Notes: generated by a model from the sequence alone, not told the origin. A stretch of 64,000 nucleotides of DNA from PCC-7336 sp039817825 (GCA_039817825.1 JBCBVA010000005.1:3278-67277); one strand, 5' to 3'. Counted from the stretch's first letter, positions 9,511 to 19,348 are shown. Program-made: numbers and translations.

Positions 9511-10705
9511 GGCCCGTTGGCTGCAATCGCTGACTCTGTTGTGGCTGGCCTTGGGCTTACTCGCGCTGGCGTCAGCATCGCTGCCCGTTGCCCAAGCAAG
9601 CCATAGCGATGGCCTCTACTTCTTCAAGCGACAGTTAGGGTTTGCCACGGTTGGCTTGGGGGGCATGGCCGTCATTACCCGCATCGAGATGCGGCACTGG
9701 TTTAAGGCGTGTGGAGTGCTGTACGTTGCAGCTCTGCTACTGGTCTTGGCGACCCATACAGGGTTGGGAGTGACCATTAATGGTGCCACCCGTTGGCTTC
9801 AGCTCGGTATGAGGGTACAGCCTTCCGAATTTCTCAAACCGTTGCTAATTTTGCAGGCCGGTGTAGTGTTTGGCCGCTGGTACACCCACCCCGCTTGGTA
9901 TCGCGCCCTCTGGGTTAGCTTATTTGGGATTGGCATGGGGGCAGTGTTAACGCAGCCCGATTTAGGAACAACAGCCATTTGTGGCATGGCATTGTGGCTG
10001 ATGGCATTAGTGGGAGGTGTGACCTTCCGAACGCTCTTTTCAACGGTATGTTTGGGTGCATCCACAGCCGCACTGAGCATTTTTGTGAACCCCTACCAGT
10101 TGGCTCGTGTCAAAGCACTATTTCTGCCAACCGCGGAGGCGCAGGCAGACAATTACCAAGTAGTGCAAAGCCTGATCGCGATTGGTTCTGGCGGAATCTG
10201 GGGCTTGGGGTTCGGACTATCCCGGCAGAAGCTGTACTACTTGCCCATTCAATTCACAGATTTTATTTTTTCGGTCTATGCCGAAGAATTTGGAGCTGTG
10301 GGCACGATTGGCTTCATCATTCTGCTCGTGGCCTTCACCATTTTGACGCTGAGGGTGGCAGAGCTCTGCACCGATTTGCGGCTGCGGCTGGTGGCCTATG
10401 GGTGTTTATTGTTGCTGGTGGGGCAAGCCGCTATCAATATCGGTGTGGTGTCCAGTTTGTTGCCAACGACAGGCGTAACGCTGCCGTTGTTCAGCTATGG
10501 CGGTAGTTCGGTGCTGGCCAGCATTGTCTCGGCAGGCTTCCTGATTCGCGTAGCACGCGAATGTCGCCGCACCAAAACGACGTCGATTGTTCGCAGTCTT
10601 CACCCCGATCGCGTCAAGCTGCCGACGCTAGCCGATCGCATGCGCATTCTCCCTGGCAAAGCCCCTCATGAAGATACGGTGTCCGAGCAACGACCTTTGT
10701 CATAA
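9431..10705 (+). CDS. ftsW: Cell division glycosyltransferase FtsW
   Basis: FtsW is the SEDS-family peptidoglycan polymerase of the divisome. The product has about ten membrane segments and family motifs GATRWLQLG, QPSEFLKP, TQPDLGTT, AEEFG and the C-terminal LFSYGGSS. Position directly after murD favours FtsW over RodA. The frame stays open far back into murD; I choose the GTG at 9431 (424 residues, overlapping murD by 80 bases) because longer starts give a peptide with no resemblance to FtsW, and later starts would trim into the first helix. The exact start is uncertain. Confidence 0.9.
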   Translation: MPASTNTLTSNAEDSISNNAANSWSSEARWLQSLTLLWLALGLLALASASLPVAQASHSDGLYFFKRQLGFATVGLGGMAVITRIEMRHWFKACGVLYVAALLLVLATHTGLGVTINGATRWLQLGMRVQPSEFLKPLLILQAGVVFGRWYTHPAWYRALWVSLFGIGMGAVLTQPDLGTTAICGMALWLMALVGGVTFRTLFSTVCLGASTAALSIFVNPYQLARVKALFLPTAEAQADNYQVVQSLIAIGSGGIWGLGFGLSRQKLYYLPIQFTDFIFSVYAEEFGAVGTIGFIILLVAFTILTLRVAELCTDLRLRLVAYGCLLLLVGQAAINIGVVSSLLPTTGVTLPLFSYGGSSVLASIVSAGFLIRVARECRRTKTTSIVRSLHPDRVKLPTLADRMRILPGKAPHEDTVSEQRPLS

Positions 10706-10721
10706 AAAACGAGCCGAGCTG

Positions 10722-11222
10722 CTAGGCCGATGTGACCGCGAGCGACCGCTCGCAGCGGTTGTACCAAACCGTTAGGGCGATCGCCAATCCATCGGCGGCA
10801 TCGTCCGGTCTGGGAATTGTCTCCAGTCGCAACTCCCGCGTCACTGCTTCTTGAACCGCGAGTTTGTCGGCATTCCCATAGCCGGTCAGAGCCTGTTTAA
10901 TTTGAGCGGGAGTGTATTCGGTCGGGGTAAACCCGTGTTGAGCCAGTGCCAGCAGAATCACCCCTCTCGCCTGTGCCACCAGAATGGTGTTACCCATGCG
11001 GTAAAAGAACAGCTTTTCAATCCCCACCCAGTCAGGTTGAAACTCTGTCAGCAGCGTGTTTAAGTCTTGATGGAGAATGTGCAAGCGCGTGGGAACAGGT
11101 GTTTTTTTGGGAGTCGAAATAATGCCGCACTCCAACATGTCAATATCGCGATCGTCGTCGGCTGAAATCAACCCAAACCCCATCGTTCCCATACCGGGGT
11201 CGATGCCCAGAATGCGCACCAT
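10722..11222 (-). CDS. ruvC: Holliday junction resolvase RuvC
   Basis: RuvC is the dimeric endonuclease that cuts Holliday junctions with RuvAB during recombinational repair. The 166-residue product starts at the ATG giving MVRILGIDPG; the longer frame adds 38 unlikely residues. Catalytic acids are visible: D7 in GIDPG, the glutamate of VGIEKLFF and the aspartates of RPDDAADG near the C-terminus. It is convergent with ftsW, 16 bases away. Confidence 0.95.
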   Translation of the reverse strand: MVRILGIDPGMGTMGFGLISADDDRDIDMLECGIISTPKKTPVPTRLHILHQDLNTLLTEFQPDWVGIEKLFFYRMGNTILVAQARGVILLALAQHGFTPTEYTPAQIKQALTGYGNADKLAVQEAVTRELRLETIPRPDDAADGLAIALTVWYNRCERSLAVTSA

Positions 11223-11381
11223 ATGCTGTCTACCCCGACCGACACCTGCCCAGCCATTAAACTCCCGATTGCAGGAACTAGTGCGGCCCCAACGCGATCG
11301 CAAAATACGCAGGCTGTCACTCGGGCTTGGCTCCATTCAAATGAGGATCGACGATATCACTGACGGTACGCCTGAACATCA

Positions 11382-11879
11382 TCACTTTTGGAATGCTCCA
11401 GGGGCAACGTAGAGCCATCCCGACCATAGCGTTAGTGCGACGGCGAGCCAGAAGCAGGATTGACCTCCAGGCAACTGCGCGATCAGCAGGGCGATCGCCA
11501 CAATCTGCACCACAGTCTTGCTTTTACCCCACCAGTTCGCCCCAGACACCTGCCGTTGCTGGCTGCGCCATCCAGAGATGGCGAGCTCCCTGGCCAACAT
11601 AAGAAATAGCCCCCAAGCTGGAATCTGCTGCAGTTGAACGAGACAGAGCAAGGGCGCTAGCGTCAGCAGTTTATCCACCAGCGGATCGAGCAATTTGCCC
11701 AGATCGGTGACTTGATTGAGCTTGCGGGCCAGGTACCCATCCAGCCAATCCGTTCCTGCCCCGATTAAGAACGCGACTAGAGCAACAATGCGCCAGGTGG
11801 GAGTATCCAGAGTCAGCCCCACCAGAATGATAGGGACAACAAACAGGCGCGAAACAGTAATCCAAGTGGGCAGGTTCAT
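11382..11879 (-). CDS. pgsA: CDP-diacylglycerol-glycerol-3-phosphate phosphatidyltransferase
   Basis: The enzyme makes phosphatidylglycerophosphate, the precursor of phosphatidylglycerol, which is essential in thylakoid membranes and PSII. The 165-residue product, from MNLPTWITVSR, contains the full CDP-alcohol transferase motif: D44, D47, G48, A51-R52, D65 and D69 (TDWLDGYLAR and LDPLVDK). Four hydrophobic segments follow. The longer frame upstream adds 36 residues without family similarity. Confidence 0.94.
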   Translation of the reverse strand: MNLPTWITVSRLFVVPIILVGLTLDTPTWRIVALVAFLIGAGTDWLDGYLARKLNQVTDLGKLLDPLVDKLLTLAPLLCLVQLQQIPAWGLFLMLARELAISGWRSQQRQVSGANWWGKSKTVVQIVAIALLIAQLPGGQSCFWLAVALTLWSGWLYVAPGAFQK

Positions 11880-12059
11880 AGAGCAAACAACAGGGGGAGC
11901 AACCCTCGATAAGCCGAGAGCACGATCGGTTTTGAGTCTAAAGCCTTCGCGGGCGGGACATTCCAAACTAGAAGACGAACCACGCACAGTCCCGACTAGG
12001 TAGGTTGCACGCAGCAGTGCCGTAAAGCGGCTCTTATGCAGATGAGCGGTGAGTCACCC

Positions 12060-13079
12060 TTATTCGTCGTCGGGCAACGTGAGCTGCGTCAGAGTGCTGC
12101 CCCCGGTAACGCTGAAGGTTTTAGTAGCCCAGTTTGCTTGTCCGGTAGACCCAACCACGTTCAAATCTTGATCGGGCTGCACGTAACGCACATTGCCAAA
12201 CGCCTGCGTGACATCGCTGCCAATCACCCATTCAGCACGATCGGTCCATAACTGGGCACCATCGGTTTCAGATAGCGCATAGACACTACCGGTGATGGTG
12301 AGCAGGTTAGTGGGGATGTCCAGCGATAGGGTTTCCCCCTGCAAGCGCACGGATTCGCCTTGATGGTAAACATCAATATTGCCGCGAGCGGTCACAACTT
12401 CGTCTGCCAAATCCCACTCCACTTCCAACATAGAGAGTTCTAGGGGAGGGTCGCTCGACACCGCCAGAAGGGGCTCTTCGTCATCGTCATTCGCCAGACT
12501 GATGATGTTAGCCGACAGATCGGCCATCAAGCGATCGCCCGTCAGCTCAATATAGTTCTCACGCTCGGTGATAATGACACTGCCCACAGCCGTCAGGGTA
12601 TTGTCTTCAGGCAACCACACGGCGCGCTCGGATGACAAATCTAAGTTGAGATGGGGGGCATCCGCCGTTACCTCGTCCTCAAGCTCCATGCGCTGCTCTC
12701 CGGGCAGCACAATGCCCGCCTTCGCCTCGATAAAGATTTGCTGCCCAGCCTCGTCGTAGATAACGCCAGAGACATCGGACAACTGGGCAGACTCCCCACC
12801 ATCGCCGTAGCGAGCCGTGGCGGCATTCAGTTCCCACAGCAGATCGCCCTCTTCATTCGTTTCAGTCAGCGTTAGATTCTCGTACACCAAACTGCTGTCA
12901 TCACCGTCCTCTGACGGTTCAGATGCCTGACTATTATTAGAACCGCTGGTGCTGCCACCACCGCATGACACCAGCAGAGCAGCAAGAGCTAGTCCTGCAG
13001 TTGACGCTTTCAACCAATCCTCTGCCGATCTGGGCGTTAGCCCAGACAGTTGAGAGGAAGAACGCTGGGGAACAATCAT
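12060..13079 (-). CDS. lptC: LptC-like lipoprotein for LPS export
   Basis: LptC links the inner-membrane LPS exporter to the periplasmic bridge. The 339-residue product, starting at MIVPQRSS, has a lipobox (LLVSC, Cys39), a Ser/Gly/Asp-rich linker and then repeated beta-strand segments of the LptC/OstA-like fold. Cyanobacterial members are longer than the enterobacterial protein (about 190). A longer frame upstream runs through the preceding gene and lacks a signal. The start codon overlaps the stop of the glycosyltransferase gene by four bases, which implies translational coupling. Confidence 0.85.
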   Translation of the reverse strand: MIVPQRSSSQLSGLTPRSAEDWLKASTAGLALAALLVSCGGGSTSGSNNSQASEPSEDGDDSSLVYENLTLTETNEEGDLLWELNAATARYGDGGESAQLSDVSGVIYDEAGQQIFIEAKAGIVLPGEQRMELEDEVTADAPHLNLDLSSERAVWLPEDNTLTAVGSVIITERENYIELTGDRLMADLSANIISLANDDDEEPLLAVSSDPPLELSMLEVEWDLADEVVTARGNIDVYHQGESVRLQGETLSLDIPTNLLTITGSVYALSETDGAQLWTDRAEWVIGSDVTQAFGNVRYVQPDQDLNVVGSTGQANWATKTFSVTGGSTLTQLTLPDDE

Positions 13080-14137
13080 TGTGCTGACCCTCGCTGAGAC
13101 GGAGACGGGGGAAGAGACAGTTGACCGGTCTGTTTCCACTCCCGGTACGCTTCGTAGACCCCCTGGACGTTGTACCAATTGAGAAAGCAGACGCGGCACA
13201 GTTCTAGAGCGAGTCCTGGTTGGCCGCGAGCCGCCAGCCACTCTAGGGCCGGACGAATGCGGCGCTCGTTCAAAAAGCCACCGAGCGACAGCAACCCCCA
13301 CAGAATTTTGTGCAGTGGGGTCATCTGAATCATCATCCGTACATCCCAAGTGGGATGTTTTTGATAGAACAACACCCCCATGCGACCCCGCTGCCATTCG
13401 CGGTCGATCAGGTACGGGATGCGATCGAGGGTGAATTTAGGATTCCAGTGGTAACCCGCTGCTTCGGGGGATTTCAGCATGCGAATGCCGATATTCTTGA
13501 GCCGCACCCCCAACTCTAAATCTTCCCAACCATAGAGCTGGAAGCGGGTGTCAAACGGACCTTCTGGAGTTTCAGAAACTTCATCTAGCCAGTGACGGGC
13601 GATCGCCACATTCCCAGTGGCAAAGAAAGCAGCAGAGAAATCAGTGGGCTTGAAGGGTTCGGCGCGAGGGTCATCGAAGTTACTAGTGTTAATGACGCGA
13701 CCGTAGACAAAAATTTTGGCCAGCTCTGATGAGGGGTCACTAACGTTCTGACGCAGAACAGCGGCATGGGACGCTAAAAAGTCGTCCACCACCACCAAAT
13801 CGCTGTCGATAAAGACAATCGTGTCTCCCTGTGACTTGGTCACCCCCAAGTTGCGAGCCGCAGCTGGTCCGCGGTGATCCTGAACGTACCAACTCACCCG
13901 TTCCAGCCCGGCAGATTCCAGCCAGGCAATGGTGTCATCGGTCGAACCATCGTCGACCACAATCACCTCGTAGTCGTCGTAGCCCCCCGGTTCCTGTTGA
14001 GCAATGGCCTGCAGGCATTTCTGCAGGATGGGTAAGCGATTGTAGGTGGGGATGACCACGCTGAAAAACACGGGGATCGACCTCTGCGGAGGGGAATTGT
14101 GAGGATCGAGCGTATCACTCGCGTCACTGACTGGCAT
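13076..14137 (-). CDS. Family 2 glycosyltransferase
   Basis: The 353-residue product has a GT-A fold: VVIPTYNR at about residues 27-34, the nucleotide-binding VDDGS at 61-65 and the metal-binding DSD at 111-113, followed by GWEDLELGVRLK near 207, the usual ED acceptor-site motif. The C-terminal 120 residues are an extension with one weakly hydrophobic stretch. It is likely cytoplasmic or peripheral, adding a sugar to a cell-surface glycan. It sits between a SAM hydrolase-family gene (14-base overlap) and lptC (4-base overlap), so a role in surface polysaccharide is plausible but inferred. Confidence 0.88.
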   Translation of the reverse strand: MPVSDASDTLDPHNSPPQRSIPVFFSVVIPTYNRLPILQKCLQAIAQQEPGGYDDYEVIVVDDGSTDDTIAWLESAGLERVSWYVQDHRGPAAARNLGVTKSQGDTIVFIDSDLVVVDDFLASHAAVLRQNVSDPSSELAKIFVYGRVINTSNFDDPRAEPFKPTDFSAAFFATGNVAIARHWLDEVSETPEGPFDTRFQLYGWEDLELGVRLKNIGIRMLKSPEAAGYHWNPKFTLDRIPYLIDREWQRGRMGVLFYQKHPTWDVRMMIQMTPLHKILWGLLSLGGFLNERRIRPALEWLAARGQPGLALELCRVCFLNWYNVQGVYEAYREWKQTGQLSLPPSPSQRGSAQ

Positions 14138-14951
14138 GCAATGACTGGCGATCGCCTGATAACCACTGTATCTCTACCCTATCGTCACACTGTACGTGCA
14201 ATTGGTCTCTAGCGTTTCCGCCATTGACAGCCAGCTCGATCCAGCCATGACTGCCGATCAGCGCCACGGCCTCTCCTAAAGCAACATCGCCATAGGTGCA
14301 TCCGCCCGGCACGGTACGACCATTGGCGATCGCCACCCATCTTGCTCCTGCGGCCGAGCTGTCAACGAGATCGCCTGGAATGTTGGTAATTACATTGCCA
14401 AAGTGATCGCAGGCTTGCACAGTGCCTGCCACAGAACTCTTTGTTTGTTGTACCGGTGGACGAGAATAATGCATCAACGTGGCCGGATCGATCGGCGACC
14501 CCACTTGTGCCAGAAGAATTCCAGCAGCGAGATGGGCACCAACCGGGGCAAAGATGTCGCGTCCGTGAAATGTTCGACTGGGGTCAGGTACCCGCCAGTA
14601 TTCGGGATTATCCAGCACAACAGCAGCCTGAGCTGGAAAGCGATCGCACACCTGACTCAGCAAGCCGTTATCCGGCACGATAAATATTCCGCATTCGCAC
14701 TCGACGGCAACCGCTCGCCGCTGTCCACCCACCCCCGGATCGACCACTGCCACATGCACCGTGTTGCGGGGGAAGTAAGGCACCGCGTTGGCCAACTGAA
14801 ATCCTCCCGTGGCCACATCTTGGGCGGAAACGGCGTGGGTCAGATCGACAATTGTGGTGTTAGGGGCGATCGCGGCAATCACCCCCTTCATGACGCCAAC
14901 GTAAACGTCCTGCCAGCCAAAGTCGCTCAGGAGGGTAATGACAGCACTCAT
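14124..14951 (-). CDS. SAM hydrolase / hydroxide adenosyltransferase (DUF62)
   Basis: The 275-residue protein belongs to the DUF62 family, whose members hydrolyse S-adenosylmethionine to adenosine and methionine (relatives include fluorinase and chlorinase). Conserved elements are present: TLLSDFGWQD at the N-terminus, VVDPGVGG near 70, VPDNGLL near 95 and HGRDIFAPVGAHLA near 130. It is the first gene of an overlapping three-gene set with the GT2 glycosyltransferase and lptC. Confidence 0.9.
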   Translation of the reverse strand: MSAVITLLSDFGWQDVYVGVMKGVIAAIAPNTTIVDLTHAVSAQDVATGGFQLANAVPYFPRNTVHVAVVDPGVGGQRRAVAVECECGIFIVPDNGLLSQVCDRFPAQAAVVLDNPEYWRVPDPSRTFHGRDIFAPVGAHLAAGILLAQVGSPIDPATLMHYSRPPVQQTKSSVAGTVQACDHFGNVITNIPGDLVDSSAAGARWVAIANGRTVPGGCTYGDVALGEAVALIGSHGWIELAVNGGNARDQLHVQCDDRVEIQWLSGDRQSLHASQ

Positions 14952-15058
14952 ACTCTGCAGGGACTCTGCTCGAACCGATATGACATCACCCTAGCTCCAA
15001 GCTCTGATGCGAGGTCAGGAGATAGTGCCTATGCTGGAATTGTCTCGGGAGATTGCGT

Positions 15059-15388
15059 GTGACATGGGTTCAGGGCTTGAGCTGTCGATCTACAGCCTCA
15101 GTAGTCAGCGGAATTGCAAGCGCTGCGCTATTGTGGGGCACCCAAGCTGCAGTCGCACTCCCTCCCCCCGATGACATTCCCGAGGAAGTATTGAGAAACC
15201 AAGTGGTACTGGATGGGCGCTCGGCGATTGACAATAGCGAACTCTCTCCCACTGAGTACGCAGAGTTGCAAGCATTGCTGGAGGACAGTCAAGCAGTCAC
15301 GCCCCGCGTTTCTCCCGAGTTACAGCGCTTGATATTGCGGTTGAAACTGCGAAAGATCCTGCGCAGCGTCACACCAATCAGGTTTTAA
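15059..15388 (+). CDS. Small secreted hypothetical protein
   Basis: The frame can start at TTG (15053) or GTG (15059). I prefer GTG. The product has a signal peptide-like segment (ASVVSGIASAALLWG) ending in AAVA and a mature part of about 80 residues rich in Pro, Glu and Leu, closing with a basic tail (RLKLRKILR). It looks like a family of short exported cyanobacterial proteins, but I recognise no function. It is divergent from the SAM hydrolase-family gene. Confidence 0.6.
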   Translation: MTWVQGLSCRSTASVVSGIASAALLWGTQAAVALPPPDDIPEEVLRNQVVLDGRSAIDNSELSPTEYAELQALLEDSQAVTPRVSPELQRLILRLKLRKILRSVTPIRF

Positions 15389-15481
15389 AAATGGCGTCCT
15401 CACCCCCAAAAACGGCCTCGCCAGTGCAGCAGAGACCGTTGATTGGGTCAATAGCGATAGTGGCTTACCGTTTGGCAGCAC

Positions 15482-17299
15482 TTACCGCTTAGCAGCCTTG
15501 AGCTTCGCCTTACGCAATCGCACAGAGTTGGGAGTTACTTCCACCAGCTCCTCCTCAGAAATGTACTCTAGAGCCCGCTCCAAGCTCATATCTTCAGGTG
15601 CCTGCAGGTGAACCAGTTCTTCACCGGTCGCCGAGCGGTGGTTAGTCAGCTGCTTGGCCTTACAAACATTCAGGTCAATATCTTGGGGGCGGTTATGCTC
15701 ACCCACAATCATGCCGGGATATACCTTGGTACCGGGGGTGATGAAGAATACGCCCCGATCCTCAGCATTGCGTAACGCATAAGCCGTAGCATCCCCTACG
15801 GCAAACGAGATAATCACACCGTTGCGACGCTTCTCCAGCTCGCCCACCATGGGGCGGTACTCCAAGAAGCTGTGGCTCATGATGCCTTCACCCTTCGTGA
15901 TGCGGATAAACTCACTGCGGAAACCAATCAAGCCGCGAGCTGGAACCACGAACTCTAAATGGGTGCGACCGTTGCCGGTGACCAACATGTCCTGCATTTC
16001 GGCGCGGCGGGTACCCAGCTTTTCGATGCAAGAACCGCTAGCTTCGTCGGGAACATCCAGTACGAGAGATTCAAAGGGCTCGCAGGGATGACCGTTGACT
16101 TCGCGGAAAATCACGCGGGGTTGGGCCACCTGGAACTCGTAGCCTTCGCGACGCATGTTTTCGATCAAAATGCCCAGGTGCAGTTCTCCACGACCGGAAA
16201 CCAGGAAGCGATCGGGAGAATCGGTGGGTTCTACGCGTAACGCGACGTTGGTTTCCAGCTCGCGCATGAGGCGATCGCGCAGTTGACGCGAGGTGACAAA
16301 ATTCCCCTCCTGACCGGCAAATGGAGAATCGTTAACGCTAAATTGCATCTGCAGGGTGGGCTCATCCACCGTAATCAGAGGCAGAGCCTGAGGATCGTCA
16401 GGGCTAGTCAAGGTAAAGCCAATATTGGCATCCGCAAAACCAGCCACCGCCACGATATTGCCTGCGGTTGCTTCTTCTAGCTCAATGCGGTTCAAGCCTT
16501 CAAAGCCAAACAGCTTGGACACGCGGGCTTTCACAATCGAACCATCATCGGTCACCATGGCCAGAGTTTCGCCAGAGCGAATGGTTCCGTTGTGCACCTT
16601 GCCTCGGACGATGCGGCCCAAGAAATCGTCATACTCTAGGGTCGTAACCTGCAATTGCAAAGGCTTTTCGGAATCACCGATCGGAGCGGGAACATGCTCG
16701 ATCAAAAAATCGAACAGTGGTTGCATGTCCTTCTTGCTGTCGTACTCGTCAGCCAATACAGCATCCAAGTCGTCTTCTTCGATGGCATACCCCTGCATGC
16801 CAGAGGCAAATAAATAGGGGAAGTCACACTGATCGTCGTCAGCACCCAATTCAATGAAGAGGTCTAAGACTTTGTCGATCGCCTTCATCGGTTCGGCACG
16901 AGGGCGATCGATTTTATTCACCACAACGATCGGTCGCAGTCCTTTCTCTAGAGCTTTACGCAACACAAATCGAGTCTGGGGCATCGGCCCTTCGTTGGCA
17001 TCCACCAACAACAGACAGCCCTCTACCATGCCCAACACCCGTTCTACTTCTCCGCCGAAGTCGGCGTGACCCGGGGTATCAACAATATTGATTAGGGTGT
17101 CGCCATAGCGCACAGCCGTGTTCTTAGACAGAATCGTGATGCCCCGCTCCCGCTCAATATCGTTCGAATCCATGATGCAGGTGGGCACCACTTCGCCATC
17201 GCGAAACAGACCGGATTGCTGCAACAGGGCGTCGACCAGCGTAGTTTTGCCGTGGTCAACGTGAGCAATGATGGCAACGTTACGAATCGGAGTGGTCAT
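15482..17299 (-). CDS. typA: Translational GTPase TypA/BipA
   Basis: TypA/BipA is a ribosome-associated GTPase needed under stress and in cold or high light. The 605-residue product has the standard order: G domain with AHVDHGKTTL at the N-terminus, RERGITI (switch I), DTPGHADFGGEVER (G3) and NKIDRP (G4), followed by the beta-barrel, two EF-G-like domains and the BipA-specific C-terminal domain ending in basic residues. Length and motifs are complete. It is alone on its strand with about 390 bases before psb30. Confidence 0.97.
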   Translation of the reverse strand: MTTPIRNVAIIAHVDHGKTTLVDALLQQSGLFRDGEVVPTCIMDSNDIERERGITILSKNTAVRYGDTLINIVDTPGHADFGGEVERVLGMVEGCLLLVDANEGPMPQTRFVLRKALEKGLRPIVVVNKIDRPRAEPMKAIDKVLDLFIELGADDDQCDFPYLFASGMQGYAIEEDDLDAVLADEYDSKKDMQPLFDFLIEHVPAPIGDSEKPLQLQVTTLEYDDFLGRIVRGKVHNGTIRSGETLAMVTDDGSIVKARVSKLFGFEGLNRIELEEATAGNIVAVAGFADANIGFTLTSPDDPQALPLITVDEPTLQMQFSVNDSPFAGQEGNFVTSRQLRDRLMRELETNVALRVEPTDSPDRFLVSGRGELHLGILIENMRREGYEFQVAQPRVIFREVNGHPCEPFESLVLDVPDEASGSCIEKLGTRRAEMQDMLVTGNGRTHLEFVVPARGLIGFRSEFIRITKGEGIMSHSFLEYRPMVGELEKRRNGVIISFAVGDATAYALRNAEDRGVFFITPGTKVYPGMIVGEHNRPQDIDLNVCKAKQLTNHRSATGEELVHLQAPEDMSLERALEYISEEELVEVTPNSVRLRKAKLKAAKR

Positions 17300-17686
17300 G
17301 ATTTGGGGATTGGAGGTACTTCAGGGTGTTCTCGCCAGCAACATCCAGAATCCCCACACCTACGGCGAATGGAAGACGTGTGGACAGACATCCCGGCAGA
17401 ATTAGACAACAACTGTTCAGTCCAATACCGGAAACGTTCTGGATTCAGCAACACATGCAAAACTTTAACGATTGTAACGTGCCCTTGCCATCGGCACGTC
17501 CTGCACAATCGAGTAGTTCTTTTTGGGTCTTGAGGCGATGAAAAAGGCAGCAATCACCGTGGAGGGAATACTTGTTGCTGGGCGTCAGAGGAAAAAGTGG
17601 TCCCAAGCAACAGCCCAGGACCACAAGATACTAGAAAATTTGTCAGCAAAACCGGTTATGCGACGGTTCTGGAGCCGACGGCTGCA
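17300..17686. other. Intergenic gap upstream of typA
   Basis: Both flanking genes are on the minus strand. No hairpin or convincing reading frame is visible; the part next to 17300 should carry the typA promoter. Confidence 0.5.
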
Positions 17687-17794
17687 TTACATGTCAGCGC
17701 CGCGCAGGTAGAGAACGAAGATAACGGCAGGGCCAGCCAGAACAATCAGGGCCAGTAAAAATAGCTGAATAAAAACTTCAAAACTACCGAACAT
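17687..17794 (-). CDS. psb30: Photosystem II protein Psb30 (Ycf12)
   Basis: A 35-residue single-helix protein. The hydrophobic core (about residues 7-30) contains LALIVLAGPAVIF and ends in LRGADM, matching the Psb30/Ycf12 pattern of LAGP-x-(V/I)IF followed by an RG-D tail. Psb30 sits at the edge of the PSII reaction centre near cytochrome b559 and PsbJ and stabilises the complex. The ORF is shorter than common length cut-offs and is easily missed. It stands alone on the minus strand downstream of 230 bases of non-coding DNA. Confidence 0.9.
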   Translation of the reverse strand: MFGSFEVFIQLFLLALIVLAGPAVIFVLYLRGADM

Positions 17795-18022
17795 TTTTGA
17801 AACCCATCTCAATTTGTTGTCTCAGATTGTAACGCAGTTGGTTGCAACCATATCGGTCGGGGGCGCGAAGCTTTGCAGATGTTAAAGAACTGGGGTGTTA
17901 CAGGCGTCAGAATCGCGATCGCCTGCCCCACTATCCGGCACGTTTCCATACCCCAAGCGGTCCAGAGCTGTAGCAAGCAGAGAAAGACAGTTGCACACGC
18001 TCTTCGCAAGCCAGACGTATCA

Positions 18023-18655
18023 TTAGTGAAATCGGAAGCGGGCAAAGCGAGGGGGAGACCCTTCTTCCTTCGCCAGCTCGAAATTGATAATGGACCAGCG
18101 TTGCTCCTCTAAAGGGGGGTAACTTACCACCTGAGACTCTTTGGCGGGCGATTGAGAGACGGGCGATTGAGACGACCTCAGGGTAGGGATAGACACAGTG
18201 TGACCGTGGCCAATCGGCACCCGCTCGGGCTCACGGTCGGTCGATACTAGATCTTGGCTAAAGCTTACCGGCAGGCCGTATAGCTGCCATTTACCGTTTT
18301 TATGGCGACGAGCGTGATTGCTCTCTAAATACGCATGCAGGAGCCTGCTGTAGCGATGCGCAATAGTCACTGCCGTTGCTCTCATCCCTTGGGCATGAAG
18401 GCGATCGAGTTCTTCGTGAATTTCAAATCGAATGCCGTCCACATGGGTGTGCTGACGAAACCACATGCCATTCCAGCGTCGCCATCGCCTGCCAGATTGC
18501 AAGTGAACCAGCTCCTGAGTATCCGGCTCAGCTTCAAAGGCACCGTGTCGCTCGCACAAATAAGAATCCGTCAGGGTGAGCGCCGGGATCGTTTTACTGC
18601 AGTGGGGGCAGGAAATATCGGAACCGAAAATCGGTGGGGAAAAGCTCACATCCAT
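18023..18655 (-). CDS. TIGR02652-family cyanobacterial protein
   Basis: The 210-residue product carries the family's defining CxxCx14CxxH motif exactly (C17, C20, C35, H38), probably a zinc site. A Trp/Arg-rich segment (RRWRRWNGMW) follows, and an arginine/histidine-rich helix near residues 95-125. The C-terminal 60 residues are low-complexity and beyond the usual family length of about 170. The family is known only from cyanobacteria and has no assigned function, to my knowledge. Confidence 0.85.
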   Translation of the reverse strand: MDVSFSPPIFGSDISCPHCSKTIPALTLTDSYLCERHGAFEAEPDTQELVHLQSGRRWRRWNGMWFRQHTHVDGIRFEIHEELDRLHAQGMRATAVTIAHRYSRLLHAYLESNHARRHKNGKWQLYGLPVSFSQDLVSTDREPERVPIGHGHTVSIPTLRSSQSPVSQSPAKESQVVSYPPLEEQRWSIINFELAKEEGSPPRFARFRFH

Positions 18656-18901
18656 AGTTATTGAAATCAGGCCAGTGCTACTGCGAGTTGACGGTGAATA
18701 GAGGAGGGGGGGAGTCAGCCGGGACGCCCCACACTGGGTCGCGCGATCGGGGCGGCAGAAGCGGCTCCTATTTACCTATGCTTGGATTAAAAGTCATAGC
18801 AGATAGGCACAGTATACAGACGCACTTTTTCCGATACGACAGTCTGTTGCATAGCGGAATGCTTCAGCGCACCTTCATATCTAGGTCACTCAAATCAGCC
18901 C

Positions 18902-19285
18902 TTACGACCGCCGGTTGGCTTCGCTCAGAGGCATCAGTTCGCAGCCATGAATGCGCCAGTTCCCATTGGTTTGGCGCTCCATCAAGTAGTACGCCATTAG
19001 CAACCGTCCATCGCGACTCATGACAGTGACCCGCTGGGTGGGGCAATCGCTCATCCACGTTAAATCTCTGAATAAGACCGAACGCGGACGATAGAGGGGC
19101 TCGAAGCTTTTCCTGACGGTGGCAATAAACGTTTTCACCGTACGGAATTGTGCTTGAATATCCGGACTCGCAAGTGAGAATGCGGTTTCGGGATCGTCAC
19201 GGCGGAACGCTTCCAACTGACGCACGATAACCCGGCGAATGGCTAACCGGTCGGTCGCCGTAATGTTCGTCATCCCCATATCCAC
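18902..19285 (-). CDS. DUF4864 domain protein
   Basis: The product is about 123-127 residues, depending on which of three closely spaced ATGs is used. It matches the DUF4864 pattern: an N-terminal helix with IRRVIVRQLEAFRRDD, then DPETAFSLASPDIQ and a C-terminal NWRIHGCEL strand. The domain is NTF2/SnoaL-like in predicted fold; its function is unknown. No signal peptide is seen. The upstream region contains a perfect palindrome at 19349-19365. Confidence 0.8.
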   Translation of the reverse strand: MDMGMTNITATDRLAIRRVIVRQLEAFRRDDPETAFSLASPDIQAQFRTVKTFIATVRKSFEPLYRPRSVLFRDLTWMSDCPTQRVTVMSRDGRLLMAYYLMERQTNGNWRIHGCELMPLSEANRRS

Positions 19286-19348
19286 TCACCTCTACAGTCG
19301 TTATCCCTTGGTGTATACCGATCCGGTCACTAACTCGATACGAACACT

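Noticed and set aside
13080..13397. Extended N-terminus of lptC
   Set aside because: It lies inside the glycosyltransferase gene and lacks a signal; the lipobox fits the start at 13079.
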